Assembly (NCBI RefSeq): GCF_004114535.1
Contig: NZ_LBJC01000075.1
Span: 1-53,597, forward strand
DNA: 53,597 nt
Source: Bradyrhizobium nanningense
GTDB taxonomy: Bacteria > Pseudomonadota > Alphaproteobacteria > Rhizobiales > Xanthobacteraceae
Direction of reading: 5' to 3'
The position numbers and the translations under genes were made by a program. A model generated the notes under the pieces. That model had not been told where the DNA came from. It made no database searches and saw nothing but the letters and a program-made list of their open reading frames with translations. This document shows, piece after piece, positions 1 to 8,516 of the stretch. How positions within the stretch are numbered: position 1 is the stretch's first letter; every line of letters begins with the position of its first letter.

Positions 1-743
1 TCAGTCTTCCGGCTATCGCCAGCTGACCGGCCCGGCTCTTGCCGGTGAACGCGGTGACCCGCCGCCAGCTACACCACGCCACGGGACACGATCGTCTCAA
101 ACGCGTGAAGCTGGACAACGGGTGAGGACCTTATGCGATGCTGCGGCCATATTTGCACCGATCTCGGCCGGCCGATGAGATCCCTCACTGGGCCCGATTC
201 AAGTCTGAGGTAGGCTCTTTGGGTTGGTGGGCGACAGCAAAATAAGCCGGTGCCGGCTAGGCGTATCGAAAAAACCGAAATGGAACTTGCATCGTCGGGC
301 AAAACACTGGTTTATGAGGTGCTGGTCCACTCGCAAATGGAGCCCAGCCAATGGCCGAGGAATGCAAGGTTTTATCGGATCTGCCGGAAATAGCGAAGCT
401 CAACGGAGAATTTCGAAGGAACTACGGGAAGCTTCTCGGAGCATTCTTGTATCTGCGCTCTATTAGCGCCGTCCGTGGACGACCCTGGCTTTGGACTACC
501 TTGCTTTCAGCTGCTTGCTCCGCAGCGCTGGCGTGGCTGGATAGGCGGGGTGTATCGTTGTGAACTGCAGACGACAGATCGGAAGGCAATTGGCCGTATC
601 GACGCGCATGACTTCTGCAGCGTTCCCGCCGTTCTTGAAAAATCGCAAAGGGTATTGGGCCTCACGAGGGCTGAACAATTTTTTCGCTGCGGCTAGTTCT
701 CGCGCGCAACGTACGGAAGCATCGTATCGATGGCGCAGCCGGC
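1..743. other. No convincing gene; possible degenerate DNA
   Basis: Short reading frames occur on both strands, but none has a family I recognise, a good ribosome binding site or sustained GC-rich codon usage. The best of them is a plus-strand 70-codon frame at 351-563 beginning MAEECKVLSDL, which I do not trust as a gene. The base composition is visibly more AT-rich than the rest of the window, which would fit decayed or acquired DNA. The first bases could hold the end of a gene lying to the left, but this cannot be decided from the window. Confidence 0.4.
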
Positions 744-950
744 CTAAACCATTCCGCCGAAGTCTATGCCTTCCTTGGCGAGCTCCTCGGCTTCCTCGGC
801 GGACGCGGCCGGCTTCGTATCAAGGTAGGGACGTTCGGAAGCCGGTAAGATGGTGCGGATGTTCTGGCCATCGGCTCGCGTGATACGGGCAGTCCAGCGC
901 TTATGGCCGTGCTCAACTCGCTGGATGTGGTACTGTTTGTACGTAATCAT
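744..950 (-). CDS. Small hypothetical protein, 68 residues
   Basis: The 68-residue product begins MITYKQYHIQRVEHGH and is hydrophilic, with no signal peptide or membrane segment. It reads like a small single-domain protein: an N-terminal half with beta-strand character and an acidic, alanine-rich helix near residues 48-60. I do not recognise the family. An AAGGG Shine-Dalgarno sequence precedes the ATG. That ribosome binding site and the start codon are exactly duplicated by a 16-bp tandem repeat at 946-977. It is the only frame in the first 1.1 kb that looks like a gene, and it stands alone. Confidence 0.55.
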   Translation of the reverse strand: MITYKQYHIQRVEHGHKRWTARITRADGQNIRTILPASERPYLDTKPAASAEEAEELAKEGIDFGGMV

Positions 951-977
951 GACCCTTGAACATCATGACCCTTGAAC
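946..977. repeat. 16-bp perfect tandem duplication over a start codon
   Basis: The unit ATCATGACCCTTGAAC occurs twice head to tail with no mismatch. On the minus strand each unit holds an AAGGG ribosome binding site and an ATG. The proximal ATG opens the 68-residue gene. The distal ATG is offset by 16 bases and therefore reads a different frame. Confidence 0.9.
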
Positions 978-1182
978 GCAACTGACTTTGAAGCTGCCCC
1001 CTTTTACCCAGAAGGGATGCCGCCGCACAATAGATCTTAAAATTTGGTTAAGACCCACCGATCCGGCTCCCCCCTTTGACCAAAGTTCCGGCAGTGCGCT
1101 GGACCTGAACGTAGGATACGCTCGGCGGGGCCTTCCGAAGGCTCACAAAGTCGCCACGGCTCTTGTTATCTTATAAATGAGT
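978..1182. other. Intergenic, nothing recognised
   Basis: This stretch lies between the divergent-looking small gene at 744-950 and the end of the small membrane protein gene at 1183. I see no coding frame of quality, no strong hairpin and no clear promoter. Confidence 0.4.
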
Positions 1183-1413
1183 TCAGCCGCCGAGAGCGAG
1201 CAAGATCTGCCAAAGTTTGCCGAGCACCCAAATCGCAATGGCGAAACCGCCCAGCGCGACGACGAATGTTAGGGTCGAGTAGGCGCTTCTCACGCTCCTT
1301 GGGGGCCCCTGGTTGCCGGCTGGGAGGTCCGCCCACGCTGTCGTACGCTCTACTTCGCCGTTGAGCCGATCCTGGACCATCTCTGGAGGCGTTTTCAAAG
1401 CAAGTCTCCTCAC
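1183..1413 (-). CDS. Small membrane protein, 76 residues, coupled to CoA ligase
   Basis: The N-terminal 45 residues are polar (MRRLALKTPPEMVQDRL onwards). Residues of about 46-74 form one long hydrophobic segment rich in V, A, I, L and G, consistent with a single membrane span close to the C terminus. The start is GTG at 1413, which overlaps the TGA stop of the upstream ligase as GTGA. That four-base overlap is typical of translational coupling and is the main argument that the gene is real. No family is recognised. A role with the ligase, for instance in anchoring it, would be speculation. Confidence 0.5.
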   Translation of the reverse strand: MRRLALKTPPEMVQDRLNGEVERTTAWADLPAGNQGPPRSVRSAYSTLTFVVALGGFAIAIWVLGKLWQILLALGG

Positions 1414-2633
1414 CGTTCGTCCGCGATCACCTTGCCGTCATTCGGCAGCACGCCGGGGCTGAGCAGTTCGACGGTGCCACCGAGCTTCGTCACGGCGCGC
1501 AAAGTACCGGCGATCTCTTCGCGGAGCGCGTCGCTCGCGGTCGACGTTTCCGCTCTCAACGTCATCGCGTCGGTCTCGCCCTGTCGTGTGACGACGAGGC
1601 GCAGTCTTCCGAGCGAGGAATGACGCTTGCCGATCTCGGCGATCTGCTCGGGACGGACGAACATGCCCTTGACCTTGGTGGTCTGGTCGGCACGGCCCAT
1701 CCAGCCCTTGATGCGCATATTGGTTCGTCCGCATTTGCTTGGCCCTGGCAGAGCGGCGGTGAGGTCGCCGAGCGCAAGACGGATCCAGGGATGATGCGGG
1801 TCGAGCGACGTCACCACGATCTCGCCGACGTCCCCGGGCGCTACGGGATCACCGGTGCCGGGCTTGACGATCTCCAGGATCAGGTCCTCGTTCACGACCA
1901 TGCCCTCGCGCGCGCCGGTCTCGAACGCAATGAGGCCGAGATCGGCGGTGCCAAAGGCCTGGTAGGCGTCGATGCCGCGCGCCTTGATCTCGACCTGGAG
2001 CGACGGCGGGAACGCGGCACCCGAAACTAATGCGCGCTTGATCGAGGAGACGTCGCGGCCCGAGCTTGCTGCGGCATCGAGCAATATCTTGAGGAAGTCC
2101 GGCGTGCCGCTGTAGCCAACCGGGCGGTAGGCCTCGATCAGCTCGAATTGCTGCTCGGTATTGCCGGGCCCCGCCGGGATCACGGCGCAGCCGAGCGCTC
2201 GCGCGGACGCGTCGAAGATGAAGCCGCCGGGGGTGAGATGGTAGCTGAAGGTGTTGAGGACGATGTCATCGGGCCGGAATCCGGCCGCGAACAGCGCCCT
2301 TGCGCCGCGCCAGGGATCGGGCTGCCGTCCCTCCGGCTCGAAGATGGGGCCGGGCGAGGTGAAGAGGCGGGCAAATGAGCCGGGGGCCGCCGCCACGAAG
2401 CCACCGAAGGGCGTAGAGGCGTTGTGCAGAGCGGGCAGTTCCGATTTGCGCAACACCGGCAGGCCCGCCAGCGCGGTCCTGGAGGTCACGGAGGCGGGAT
2501 CAAGACCGCTCAACCGCTCGGCGTAGGCCGGCGCGGCCATCGCGGCTCGCAGGACCTCCGGCAGGCGGGAGAACAGATCGGCCTCGCGGGCTGTCGGGTC
2601 ACGCGTCTCGCGGGCGTCGTAATGGGCGGTCAT
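1410..2633 (-). CDS. PaaK-like phenylacetate-CoA ligase family protein
   Basis: This is a 407-residue member of the ANL superfamily, which activates a carboxylate as an acyl-adenylate and then transfers it to CoA. The length and the segments YSGTPDFLKILL, ALVSGAAFPPSL, AFGTADLGLIAFE and, near the C terminus, GWMGRADQTTKVKGMFVRPEQ are characteristic of the PaaK branch and not of the longer fatty-acyl ligases. The protein is cytosolic, with no signal peptide. It overlaps the next gene (76-residue membrane protein) by four bases. It lies near, but is separated by an oppositely oriented epimerase gene from, a Liv transporter cluster that carries a second CoA ligase. The substrate is unknown; an aromatic acid is likely from the family. 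Confidence 0.85.
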   Translation of the reverse strand: MTAHYDARETRDPTAREADLFSRLPEVLRAAMAAPAYAERLSGLDPASVTSRTALAGLPVLRKSELPALHNASTPFGGFVAAAPGSFARLFTSPGPIFEPEGRQPDPWRGARALFAAGFRPDDIVLNTFSYHLTPGGFIFDASARALGCAVIPAGPGNTEQQFELIEAYRPVGYSGTPDFLKILLDAAASSGRDVSSIKRALVSGAAFPPSLQVEIKARGIDAYQAFGTADLGLIAFETGAREGMVVNEDLILEIVKPGTGDPVAPGDVGEIVVTSLDPHHPWIRLALGDLTAALPGPSKCGRTNMRIKGWMGRADQTTKVKGMFVRPEQIAEIGKRHSSLGRLRLVVTRQGETDAMTLRAETSTASDALREEIAGTLRAVTKLGGTVELLSPGVLPNDGKVIADER

Positions 2634-2719
2634 GGCTGTTCTTTCCGTGTTGGCATCCGTTGCGCGCCGCCACCGGCATGGGTATCAGACCGCCATTGGT
2701 GAGGCCTGGAGAGGACCCG

Positions 2720-3871
2720 GTGGCGGACATGGGAAACATTGCGGCGGATGAAGCTGCGGACGTCGTCGCGCGCCTGAAGCGCCGCATGATCGACGAGGCG
2801 CTGCCGCTGTGGTCGACGGTCGGCTGGGATCAGGCCACGGGCGGCTTCATCGACCGGCTGCACCGCGACGGTACCGCAGATACAGCCGCGCCGCGGCGCG
2901 TGTTCGTGCAGGCCCGCCAGATCTATTGCTACGCCAAGGCGGCGCAGATGGGCTGGTATCCTGAGGGGCGTGCCATCGCGCTGAAGGGACTGGAACATCT
3001 GGTGGCCAAAGCCAAAGCGCCCGACGGCCGGCCGGGCTTCGTGCACCGGCTGTCGCCGGAGGGGACCGTGCTGGACGGCCGGCGCGATGCCTACGACCAC
3101 GCCTTCATCCTGTTTGCTCTCGCGACCGTCTACGCGCTCGACCAGGACGCGCAGGTTCGAGCCGAGATCGACGCGCTGCTCGCTTTCCTCGACGGCCATC
3201 TCCGTTCGCCGCATGGGGGCGTGCACGAAGGTCTTCCGGTCTCGTTGCCGCGCCGGCAGAACCCGCACATGCATCTGTTCGAGGCGATGATCGCCTGTTT
3301 CGACGCGACCCACGATCTGGCGTTCCAGAACCGCGCCGGCGAATTCTTCGCGCTGTTCCTGGCCAATCTCTACGACAAGCAGAAGCGCATCCTGACGGAG
3401 TATTTCGAGGAGGACTGGTCGAAGATCGAGCCGGTCAGCGTCGAGCCGGGCCATCAGGCGGAATGGGTCTGGCTGCTGAAGGGGTTCGAGCGCATCACGG
3501 GCTGCCCGACCGGGCAGCGGCGCGCCGAACTCCTGGCGACCGCGCTGCGCTATCGCGATGAGGCTACGGGCTGCCTGATCGACGAGGGGGACGACAGCGG
3601 CAACATCCGCCGTCACTCGCGCCGGCTGTGGCCGCAGACAGAGATCGCAAAGGCGTGGATCGCGCAGGCCGAATCCGGCGAGACCGGCGCGCCCGACGAA
3701 GCGCGCGCGGCGCTGGCGCGGCTCGAACGGCATTATCTCAGCCATCCCGTGAGAGGCGGCTGGTACGACCAGTTCGATCGCGACGGCAAATCGCTGATCG
3801 ACACCATTCCTGCGTCGTCGTTCTATCATGTTCTCTGCGCGGTCACGGAAGCGGAGCAGGTGTTGGGTTAG
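2720..3871 (+). CDS. AGE-family (N-acylglucosamine 2-epimerase-like) epimerase/isomerase
   Basis: The product of about 380 residues matches the AGE alpha/alpha-barrel family, which includes N-acylglucosamine 2-epimerase, cellobiose 2-epimerase and sugar isomerases related to YihS/ManA-like enzymes. Recognisable segments are RVFVQARQIYCYA, DAYDHAFILFAL, NPHMHLFEAMIACFD, VEPGHQAEWVWLL, RLWPQTEIAKAW and GGWYDQFD, which supply the conserved His and Arg residues of the active-site funnel. I chose the GTG at 2720 because AGAGGA sits four bases upstream. ATG at 2729 is an alternative, while the ATG at 2660 lies in the promoter region of the divergent ligase. The sugar substrate is unknown. The gene is convergent with livF. 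Confidence 0.8.
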   Translation: MADMGNIAADEAADVVARLKRRMIDEALPLWSTVGWDQATGGFIDRLHRDGTADTAAPRRVFVQARQIYCYAKAAQMGWYPEGRAIALKGLEHLVAKAKAPDGRPGFVHRLSPEGTVLDGRRDAYDHAFILFALATVYALDQDAQVRAEIDALLAFLDGHLRSPHGGVHEGLPVSLPRRQNPHMHLFEAMIACFDATHDLAFQNRAGEFFALFLANLYDKQKRILTEYFEEDWSKIEPVSVEPGHQAEWVWLLKGFERITGCPTGQRRAELLATALRYRDEATGCLIDEGDDSGNIRRHSRRLWPQTEIAKAWIAQAESGETGAPDEARAALARLERHYLSHPVRGGWYDQFDRDGKSLIDTIPASSFYHVLCAVTEAEQVLG

Positions 3872-3888
3872 AGCCATCTTGCTTTGAC

Positions 3889-3932
3889 GCGTTTTCTTCA
3901 CGCGAACCGGTTCCCACTTCGCTTGAAAACGC
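3889..3932. repeat. Dispersed inverted repeat between convergent genes
   Basis: The outer arms GCGTTTTC and GAAAACGC flank an inner part with ACGCGAACCGGTT. I recognise this sequence as a very common intergenic repeat in Bradyrhizobium and relatives. It abuts the stop codon of livF and could act as a two-way terminator for the converging epimerase and livF genes. Confidence 0.7.
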
Positions 3933-4771
3933 TATAGCCACCGCTTGCGCCGCTTGAAGCTCTTGAGGTTCTTGAAGCTCTTGCGCTGGTCGCCGGCGCC
4001 GCCGAGATAGAATTCCTTGACGTCCTCGTTGTCGCGCAATTCGTCGGCGCTGCCGTCGAGCACGACCTTGCCCTGCTCCATGATGTAGCCGTGGCTCGCC
4101 ACCGACAGCGCGGCGCGCGCGTTCTGCTCCACCAGGAGGATGGTGACGCCGAGGTCGCGGTTGATCTTCTGGATGATCGAGAACACCTCTTTCACCAGCA
4201 GCGGCGACAGGCCCATCGAGGGTTCATCCATCAGGATCATCTTCGGGCGGGCCATCAGCGCGCGGCCGATCGCGAGCATCTGCTGCTCTCCGCCGGAGAG
4301 ATAGCCGGCGAGACCGGTGCGCTCCTTCAGGCGCGGGAAGTAGCTGAAGACCATTTCGAGGTCGGCATCGACCTCGCGGTCCCGTCGCGTGAACGCGCCC
4401 AGCCTGAGGTTCTCCAGCGAGGTCATGTCGGCGACGATGCGCCGTCCCTCCATCACCTGGAAGATGCCGCGGCGGACGATCTTGTCGGGGTCGATGCCGT
4501 TGATCCGCTCGCCTTCGAACAGGATTTCGCCACGCGTGACCTCGCCGTCCTCGGTCTTGAGTAGCCCCGAGATCGCCTTCAGTGTCGTCGACTTGCCGGC
4601 GCCGTTGGCGCCCAGCAGCGCCACGATCGCTCCCTTGGGCACCTCTAAGCTGAGGCCGCGCAGCACCAGGATGACGTCGTCATAGACGACCTCGATGTTG
4701 CGCACGGCGAGGAGGGGAGGCGCGGGCACGATGCTGGGGGAGGGACGAACGGCTTCTGCGGTTTCGGTCAT
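3932..4771 (-). CDS. livF: Liv-type ABC transporter ATP-binding protein (LivF-like), cluster 1
   Basis: This is one of the two ATPases of a branched-chain-amino-acid/HAAT-type importer. Walker A GANGAGKST is at residues 54-62, the ABC signature LSGGEQQ at 158-164 and Walker B ILMDEP at 179-184; the following SMGLSP is the usual LivF form. At 279 residues it is longer than a usual LivF (about 235). The extra sequence is an N-terminal Pro-rich tail of some 20 residues and a very basic C-terminal tail containing an internal SFKNLKSFK repeat. It is the last gene of the minus-strand cluster and is separated from the binding-protein gene by a dispersed palindrome at 4787-4907. Confidence 0.92.
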   Translation of the reverse strand: MTETAEAVRPSPSIVPAPPLLAVRNIEVVYDDVILVLRGLSLEVPKGAIVALLGANGAGKSTTLKAISGLLKTEDGEVTRGEILFEGERINGIDPDKIVRRGIFQVMEGRRIVADMTSLENLRLGAFTRRDREVDADLEMVFSYFPRLKERTGLAGYLSGGEQQMLAIGRALMARPKMILMDEPSMGLSPLLVKEVFSIIQKINRDLGVTILLVEQNARAALSVASHGYIMEQGKVVLDGSADELRDNEDVKEFYLGGAGDQRKSFKNLKSFKRRKRWL

Positions 4772-4786
4772 GCTTTGTTACTCCGC

Positions 4787-4907
4787 TGTCGTGGCCCGGC
4801 TTGACCGGGCGACCCAGTATTCCAGAGACACCGAAGCATTACTGAGAAGCCACGGCGTACTGGATCCCCCGCTCCAGTGCGCGTTGCGCACAAGGCGGGG
4901 GATGACC
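4787..4907. repeat. Dispersed palindromic element, family C, copy 1
   Basis: The element runs from TGTCGTGGCCCGG to GGCGGGGGATGACC and consists of hairpins at each end joined by a centre with CCAGTATTCC and GTACTGGAT. Copy 2 at 26539-26640 is the same element in opposite orientation. It lies inside the liv operon between the binding protein and livF, so it may influence mRNA processing or relative expression. Confidence 0.75.
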
Positions 4908-4931
4908 GTTGTGTGTGGGGGACAGCGAGGC

Positions 4932-6215
4932 TCACCAGCCCAGCAGTTCCGGCTTGCGCGGCAGCTCGACGGTCTTGACCTTCTCGAGCTTGATCGTGCC
5001 CTTGGCCATGAGATCGTTGAGGTCGCCGTCGGTCGCGCCCGAGATCTTGGTGCGATAGAGATCGACCTTCAGGGTGCCGCGATGGTCCTTGTCGGTCCAG
5101 GTCGAGGGATTGCAGACGCCTTCCATTCCGGCGGGCACCCAATCCTTCTTCTGATAGAAGCCCTTGGCGACGTTCTCACCGGTGGCGCCGCCGTTCTTGG
5201 CAGCCCAATCGATCGCTTCCTTCATGTACAGCGCCGAGCAGACAGCCGCGACGTAGTGCACGGGGCGATAGACCTTGCCGGTCGGGTCGGAGATCTTGGA
5301 GATTTCCATCACCGTCTTCATGCCGGGCGCATCGCCGCCCCAGCTCACCGCCGTGCGCAAGGGGAAGATCACGCCGTTGGCGGCATCTCCGGCCGTCTTG
5401 GCAGCGTTCTCGTCCATGCCCCAGACGTTGCCGAGGAACTGGATTTCGACGCCGGCAGTCTTGCAGGCCTTCATCACGGAGATGTTCGAAGCGGCGGTAT
5501 TGCCGAGATAGGCGTAGTTGGCGCCCGAGGATTTCAGGCTCAGGCACTGCGCGCTGTAGTCACCCGGCGTGAGCGCGAACACCAGCGGCGGCAGCACCTC
5601 GAAGCCGAGCTCCTGCGCCATCGCTTCACCGGCGGCCTTCGGCGCGTTCGGGTAGGGATGGTTTGCACCCATGTGCACGAATTTCGGCTTGCCGGACTTG
5701 CCCTTGGCCTTCCAGTCCTCGGCGGCCCACATCAGCATCGCGCGCAGCGAGTCCGAATAGCTCGGGCCATAGAAGAAATTGTAGGGCGCGGGCTTGGCCT
5801 TGCCGCTGACACCTTCGGGATCGGTGAGTGCGGCGGCATAAGAGCCGGACATGTCGGGGATCTTGTCCTGAGCGAGGAAGCCGGTCAGCGCCTCGGTGTC
5901 GGCGGTGCCCCAGCCCATGATCGCGGCGACCTTGCTGTCCGGCGCGGACCATTTCTTGTAGAGCGCGATCGCGCGCGGCACCTGGTAGCCATAGTCGTTG
6001 GTGTCGACGTTGAGCTGCTTGCCGCCGACGCCGCCGTTCTTGTTGACCCAGGCGAAGGTGTCGGCGACGGCCTGGCCAAAGGGCGTACCGACGTCGGAAG
6101 TGCCGCCGGAATAGTCGGCGAGGTGTCCGATCGCGATCTGCGCCTGCGCGCCGGCCGAAAATGCGGCGATCGCGAGCGCGAGCGATGCGGTGCTCAAAAG
6201 GGACTTCATCGTCAT
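4932..6215 (-). CDS. Liv-type ABC transporter substrate-binding protein, cluster 1
   Basis: This 427-residue periplasmic binding protein has a Sec signal peptide (MTMKSLLSTASLALAIAAF, with probable cleavage after AGAQA) and the mature start IAIGHLADYSGGTSDVG typical of the LivK/HAAT family, Pfam Peripla_BP_6 type. The GHLADYSG and NDYGYQVPRAIALYKKW segments form the first lobe. It captures the substrate and delivers it to LivH/LivM. The length exceeds classical LivK (about 370), as seen in family members that bind aromatic or other carboxylates. ATG at 6209 (third residue) is an equally possible start. The ligand cannot be read from the sequence. Confidence 0.9.
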   Translation of the reverse strand: MTMKSLLSTASLALAIAAFSAGAQAQIAIGHLADYSGGTSDVGTPFGQAVADTFAWVNKNGGVGGKQLNVDTNDYGYQVPRAIALYKKWSAPDSKVAAIMGWGTADTEALTGFLAQDKIPDMSGSYAAALTDPEGVSGKAKPAPYNFFYGPSYSDSLRAMLMWAAEDWKAKGKSGKPKFVHMGANHPYPNAPKAAGEAMAQELGFEVLPPLVFALTPGDYSAQCLSLKSSGANYAYLGNTAASNISVMKACKTAGVEIQFLGNVWGMDENAAKTAGDAANGVIFPLRTAVSWGGDAPGMKTVMEISKISDPTGKVYRPVHYVAAVCSALYMKEAIDWAAKNGGATGENVAKGFYQKKDWVPAGMEGVCNPSTWTDKDHRGTLKVDLYRTKISGATDGDLNDLMAKGTIKLEKVKTVELPRKPELLGW

Positions 6216-6259
6216 GGGTCGGTTCCTCCTGTTTATTGTTTAAGTGAAGTTGCCCGCGC

Positions 6260-7333
6260 TCAATGCGAGAACGGGTAGAGTTTCCAATACGCCTTGATCT
6301 GCCGCCAGCGATGCGCGAGCCCGTCGGGTTCGAACATCAGGAACGCGATGATGATCACCCCGATCGCGATCTCGCGCAGGAAGGTGATGTTGGTGTTGAG
6401 CGACAGCGCCTTGTCGATCGCGCCGCCCTTCAAATACAGGCTGATGAATTCCATGGATTCCGGCAGCAGCACCACGAAGGCGGTGCCCATCAGCGTGCCC
6501 ATGACAGAGCCGGTGCCGCCGATGATGATCATGGCCAGGAACAGGATCGAGCGCTCGATGCCGAAACCTTCCTGCGACACCACGAGCTGGTAGTGCGCGT
6601 AGAGCGCACCGGCGATGCCGGCGAAGAAGGCGGCGAGCCCGAACGACAGCGTGCGGTACTTCGTCAGGTTGATGCCCATGATCTCGGCGGAGAGATAATG
6701 GTCGCGGATCGCCACCAGCGCGCGGCCGTCGCGGGTCCGCATCAGATTGGTGACGAGGATGTAGCTGAGAAGCACATAGGCCAGCACGACGTAGAAATAC
6801 TGTTTGTCGCCGCGCAGCGTGTAGCCGAAGATCGCGAACGGCTCCGCGCTCGCCGGCACCGAGCCGCCCGAAAACCATTCGGCGCGGGAGAAGAAGTCGA
6901 GCAGGATGTATTGCGCGGCCAGCGTCGCGATTACGAGATAGAGGCCCTTCAGCCGCGCCGCCGGGATGCCGAAGATCAGGCCGACCAGCGCGGTGACAAC
7001 GCCAGCGAGCGGGATTGCGAAGAACACCGGGATCGGTGCGTTGTTGGAGATGTAGGCCGAGGTGAAAGCGCCGAGCAGGAAGAACGCGGCGTGCCCGATT
7101 GAGATCTGGCCGGTGAACCCGACCAGGATATTGAGGCCGAGCGCGGCGATCGAGAAGATGCCGATCTGGATCAGGATGCTGAGCCAGTATCCGCTGAAGA
7201 ATTGCGGTGCGAAGCACAGCAGCAACACGCCCGCGATGGCGAAGTTGCGGCTGGTCGCGGTCGGGAAGATCGTGGTGTCCGCCGCGTAAGAGGTGCGGAA
7301 ATCACCAGCAGGGATGAGGGCAGGGCCGGCCAT
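6260..7333 (-). CDS. livM: Liv-type ABC transporter permease (LivM-like), cluster 1
   Basis: This 357-residue polytopic inner-membrane protein has the LivM hallmark GLNILVGFTGQISIGHAAFFLLGAF near residue 85. Its EAA-like region (RTRDGRALVAIRDHYLSAEIMGIN) contacts the ATPases, and IIGGTGSVMGTLMGTAFV lies towards the end. It pairs with LivH to form the channel. The ATG at 7333 lies three bases after the livH stop, so the two are almost certainly cotranslated. An unusually long soluble N terminus precedes the first span. Confidence 0.92.
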   Translation of the reverse strand: MAGPALIPAGDFRTSYAADTTIFPTATSRNFAIAGVLLLCFAPQFFSGYWLSILIQIGIFSIAALGLNILVGFTGQISIGHAAFFLLGAFTSAYISNNAPIPVFFAIPLAGVVTALVGLIFGIPAARLKGLYLVIATLAAQYILLDFFSRAEWFSGGSVPASAEPFAIFGYTLRGDKQYFYVVLAYVLLSYILVTNLMRTRDGRALVAIRDHYLSAEIMGINLTKYRTLSFGLAAFFAGIAGALYAHYQLVVSQEGFGIERSILFLAMIIIGGTGSVMGTLMGTAFVVLLPESMEFISLYLKGGAIDKALSLNTNITFLREIAIGVIIIAFLMFEPDGLAHRWRQIKAYWKLYPFSH

Positions 7334-7336
7334 GGG

Positions 7337-8230
7337 TCAGATCCGCTCGATGTCGTGAGTGCCGAACAGCCCGTAGGGCTTGATCATCAGCACGATGATG
7401 AGGACGTAGAACGGTGCGATCTCGTAGAGATTGCCCCAGTGCAGATACTCGCTGTCGACATATTGGGCGACGTTCTCGAGCAGGCCAATGATGATGCCGC
7501 CGAGCACGGCGCCGCCGACGGAGTCGAGCCCGCCGAGGATCGCCGCCGGGAACACCTTGATGCCGTAGCCGGCAAGGCCCGACGACACGCCGTTCACGAC
7601 CGCAACGACGACGCCCGCGACCGCCGAGACCGTCGCCGAGATCGCCCAGGCCATCGCGAACACGCTCTTGACGGAAATGCCGAGCGATTGCGCGACCTGC
7701 TGGTTGAATGCGGTGGCGCGCATCGCAAGACCATACTTGGAGGCACGGAAGAACCAGGCCATGCCGATCATCATGGCGACCGACACTACGAGGCTCATGA
7801 CATAGACGGTCTGGATCTGCAGCCCGAACAGGCTGACCGACTGGCTCTCGAACACGCGCGGGAACGGCTGCGGATTGACGCCGAACATCCATTTCAGCGT
7901 TGCCTGCAGCACGGTGGAGAGGCCGATCGTCACCATGATCACCGAGATGATGGGCTCGCCGATCATCGGCCGCAGGATCAGGACCTGGACCGCGATGCCG
8001 AACACGAACATGAACACCAGCGTCATCGGCATGCCGATCCAGAACGGCACCTGGTATTTCGCAAGCAAGGCCCAACACACCCAGGCGCCGACCAGCAGCA
8101 GCTCGCCTTGCGCGAAATTGACGACCTGCGTCGCCTTGTAGATCAACACGAACGACATCGCGACCACGCCATAGAGCGTGCCGACCACGAGGCCGTTGAC
8201 CAGGAGCTGGATGAGGAAGGCGGTGTTCAT
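7337..8230 (-). CDS. livH: Liv-type ABC transporter permease (LivH-like), cluster 1
   Basis: This 297-residue membrane protein has the LivH start (LVNGLVVGTLYGVVAMSFVLIYKAT) and the motif VVNFAQGELLLVGAWV, found where HAAT permeases carry NxAxGxxxxxG. The ATPase-contact segment RATAFNQQVAQSLGISVKSVF and the final LMIKPYGLFG are also typical. It forms the channel with LivM, whose gene follows after three bases. A dispersed palindrome at 8316-8401 separates it from the upstream CoA ligase gene. Confidence 0.92.
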   Translation of the reverse strand: MNTAFLIQLLVNGLVVGTLYGVVAMSFVLIYKATQVVNFAQGELLLVGAWVCWALLAKYQVPFWIGMPMTLVFMFVFGIAVQVLILRPMIGEPIISVIMVTIGLSTVLQATLKWMFGVNPQPFPRVFESQSVSLFGLQIQTVYVMSLVVSVAMMIGMAWFFRASKYGLAMRATAFNQQVAQSLGISVKSVFAMAWAISATVSAVAGVVVAVVNGVSSGLAGYGIKVFPAAILGGLDSVGGAVLGGIIIGLLENVAQYVDSEYLHWGNLYEIAPFYVLIIVLMIKPYGLFGTHDIERI

Positions 8231-8315
8231 GTGATATGCTGTCCTTGGCCTCTCCCCGCTTGCGGCCGGGGCAGTTCGATATGACCTGACAATTTGAGCG
8301 GAAAAGCCTCCACGG

Positions 8316-8401
8316 CGTCATGGCCGGGCTTGTCCCGGCCATCTACGCTTAGCCACGCGGAACGAAGAACGTGGATGCCCGGGACAAGCCCGGGCATGAC
8401 G
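8316..8401. repeat. Dispersed palindromic element, family A, copy 1
   Basis: The ends CGTCATG and CATGACG are exact inverted repeats. Each half is itself a hairpin built on GGCCGGGCTTGTCCCGGCC or its counterpart, joined by a centre ending GAACGTGGATG. Copy 2 is at 21880-21960. It lies inside an apparent operon, between the CoA ligase gene and livH. Confidence 0.8.
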
Positions 8402-8516
8402 ACTTCTTGCCAAACCCCAATTGTAAAGGCCCTCACCCGGATCGCTGACGCGCTCCGGCCTCTCCCCGCAGGCGGGGAGAGGAGAAGGGCAGCAGCGTGC
8501 GCGGCGATAGACTGTA

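Noticed and set aside
2630..3901. Long minus-strand open frame opposite the AGE epimerase
   Set aside because: Its composition is Arg/Asp/Val-rich with no family features; it is the shadow expected from GC-biased third positions of the epimerase gene.
4695..6278. Long plus-strand frame across the cluster 1 binding-protein gene
   Set aside because: It runs antisense through a signal-peptide-bearing solute-binding protein and crosses a dispersed repeat; it has no recognisable domain.
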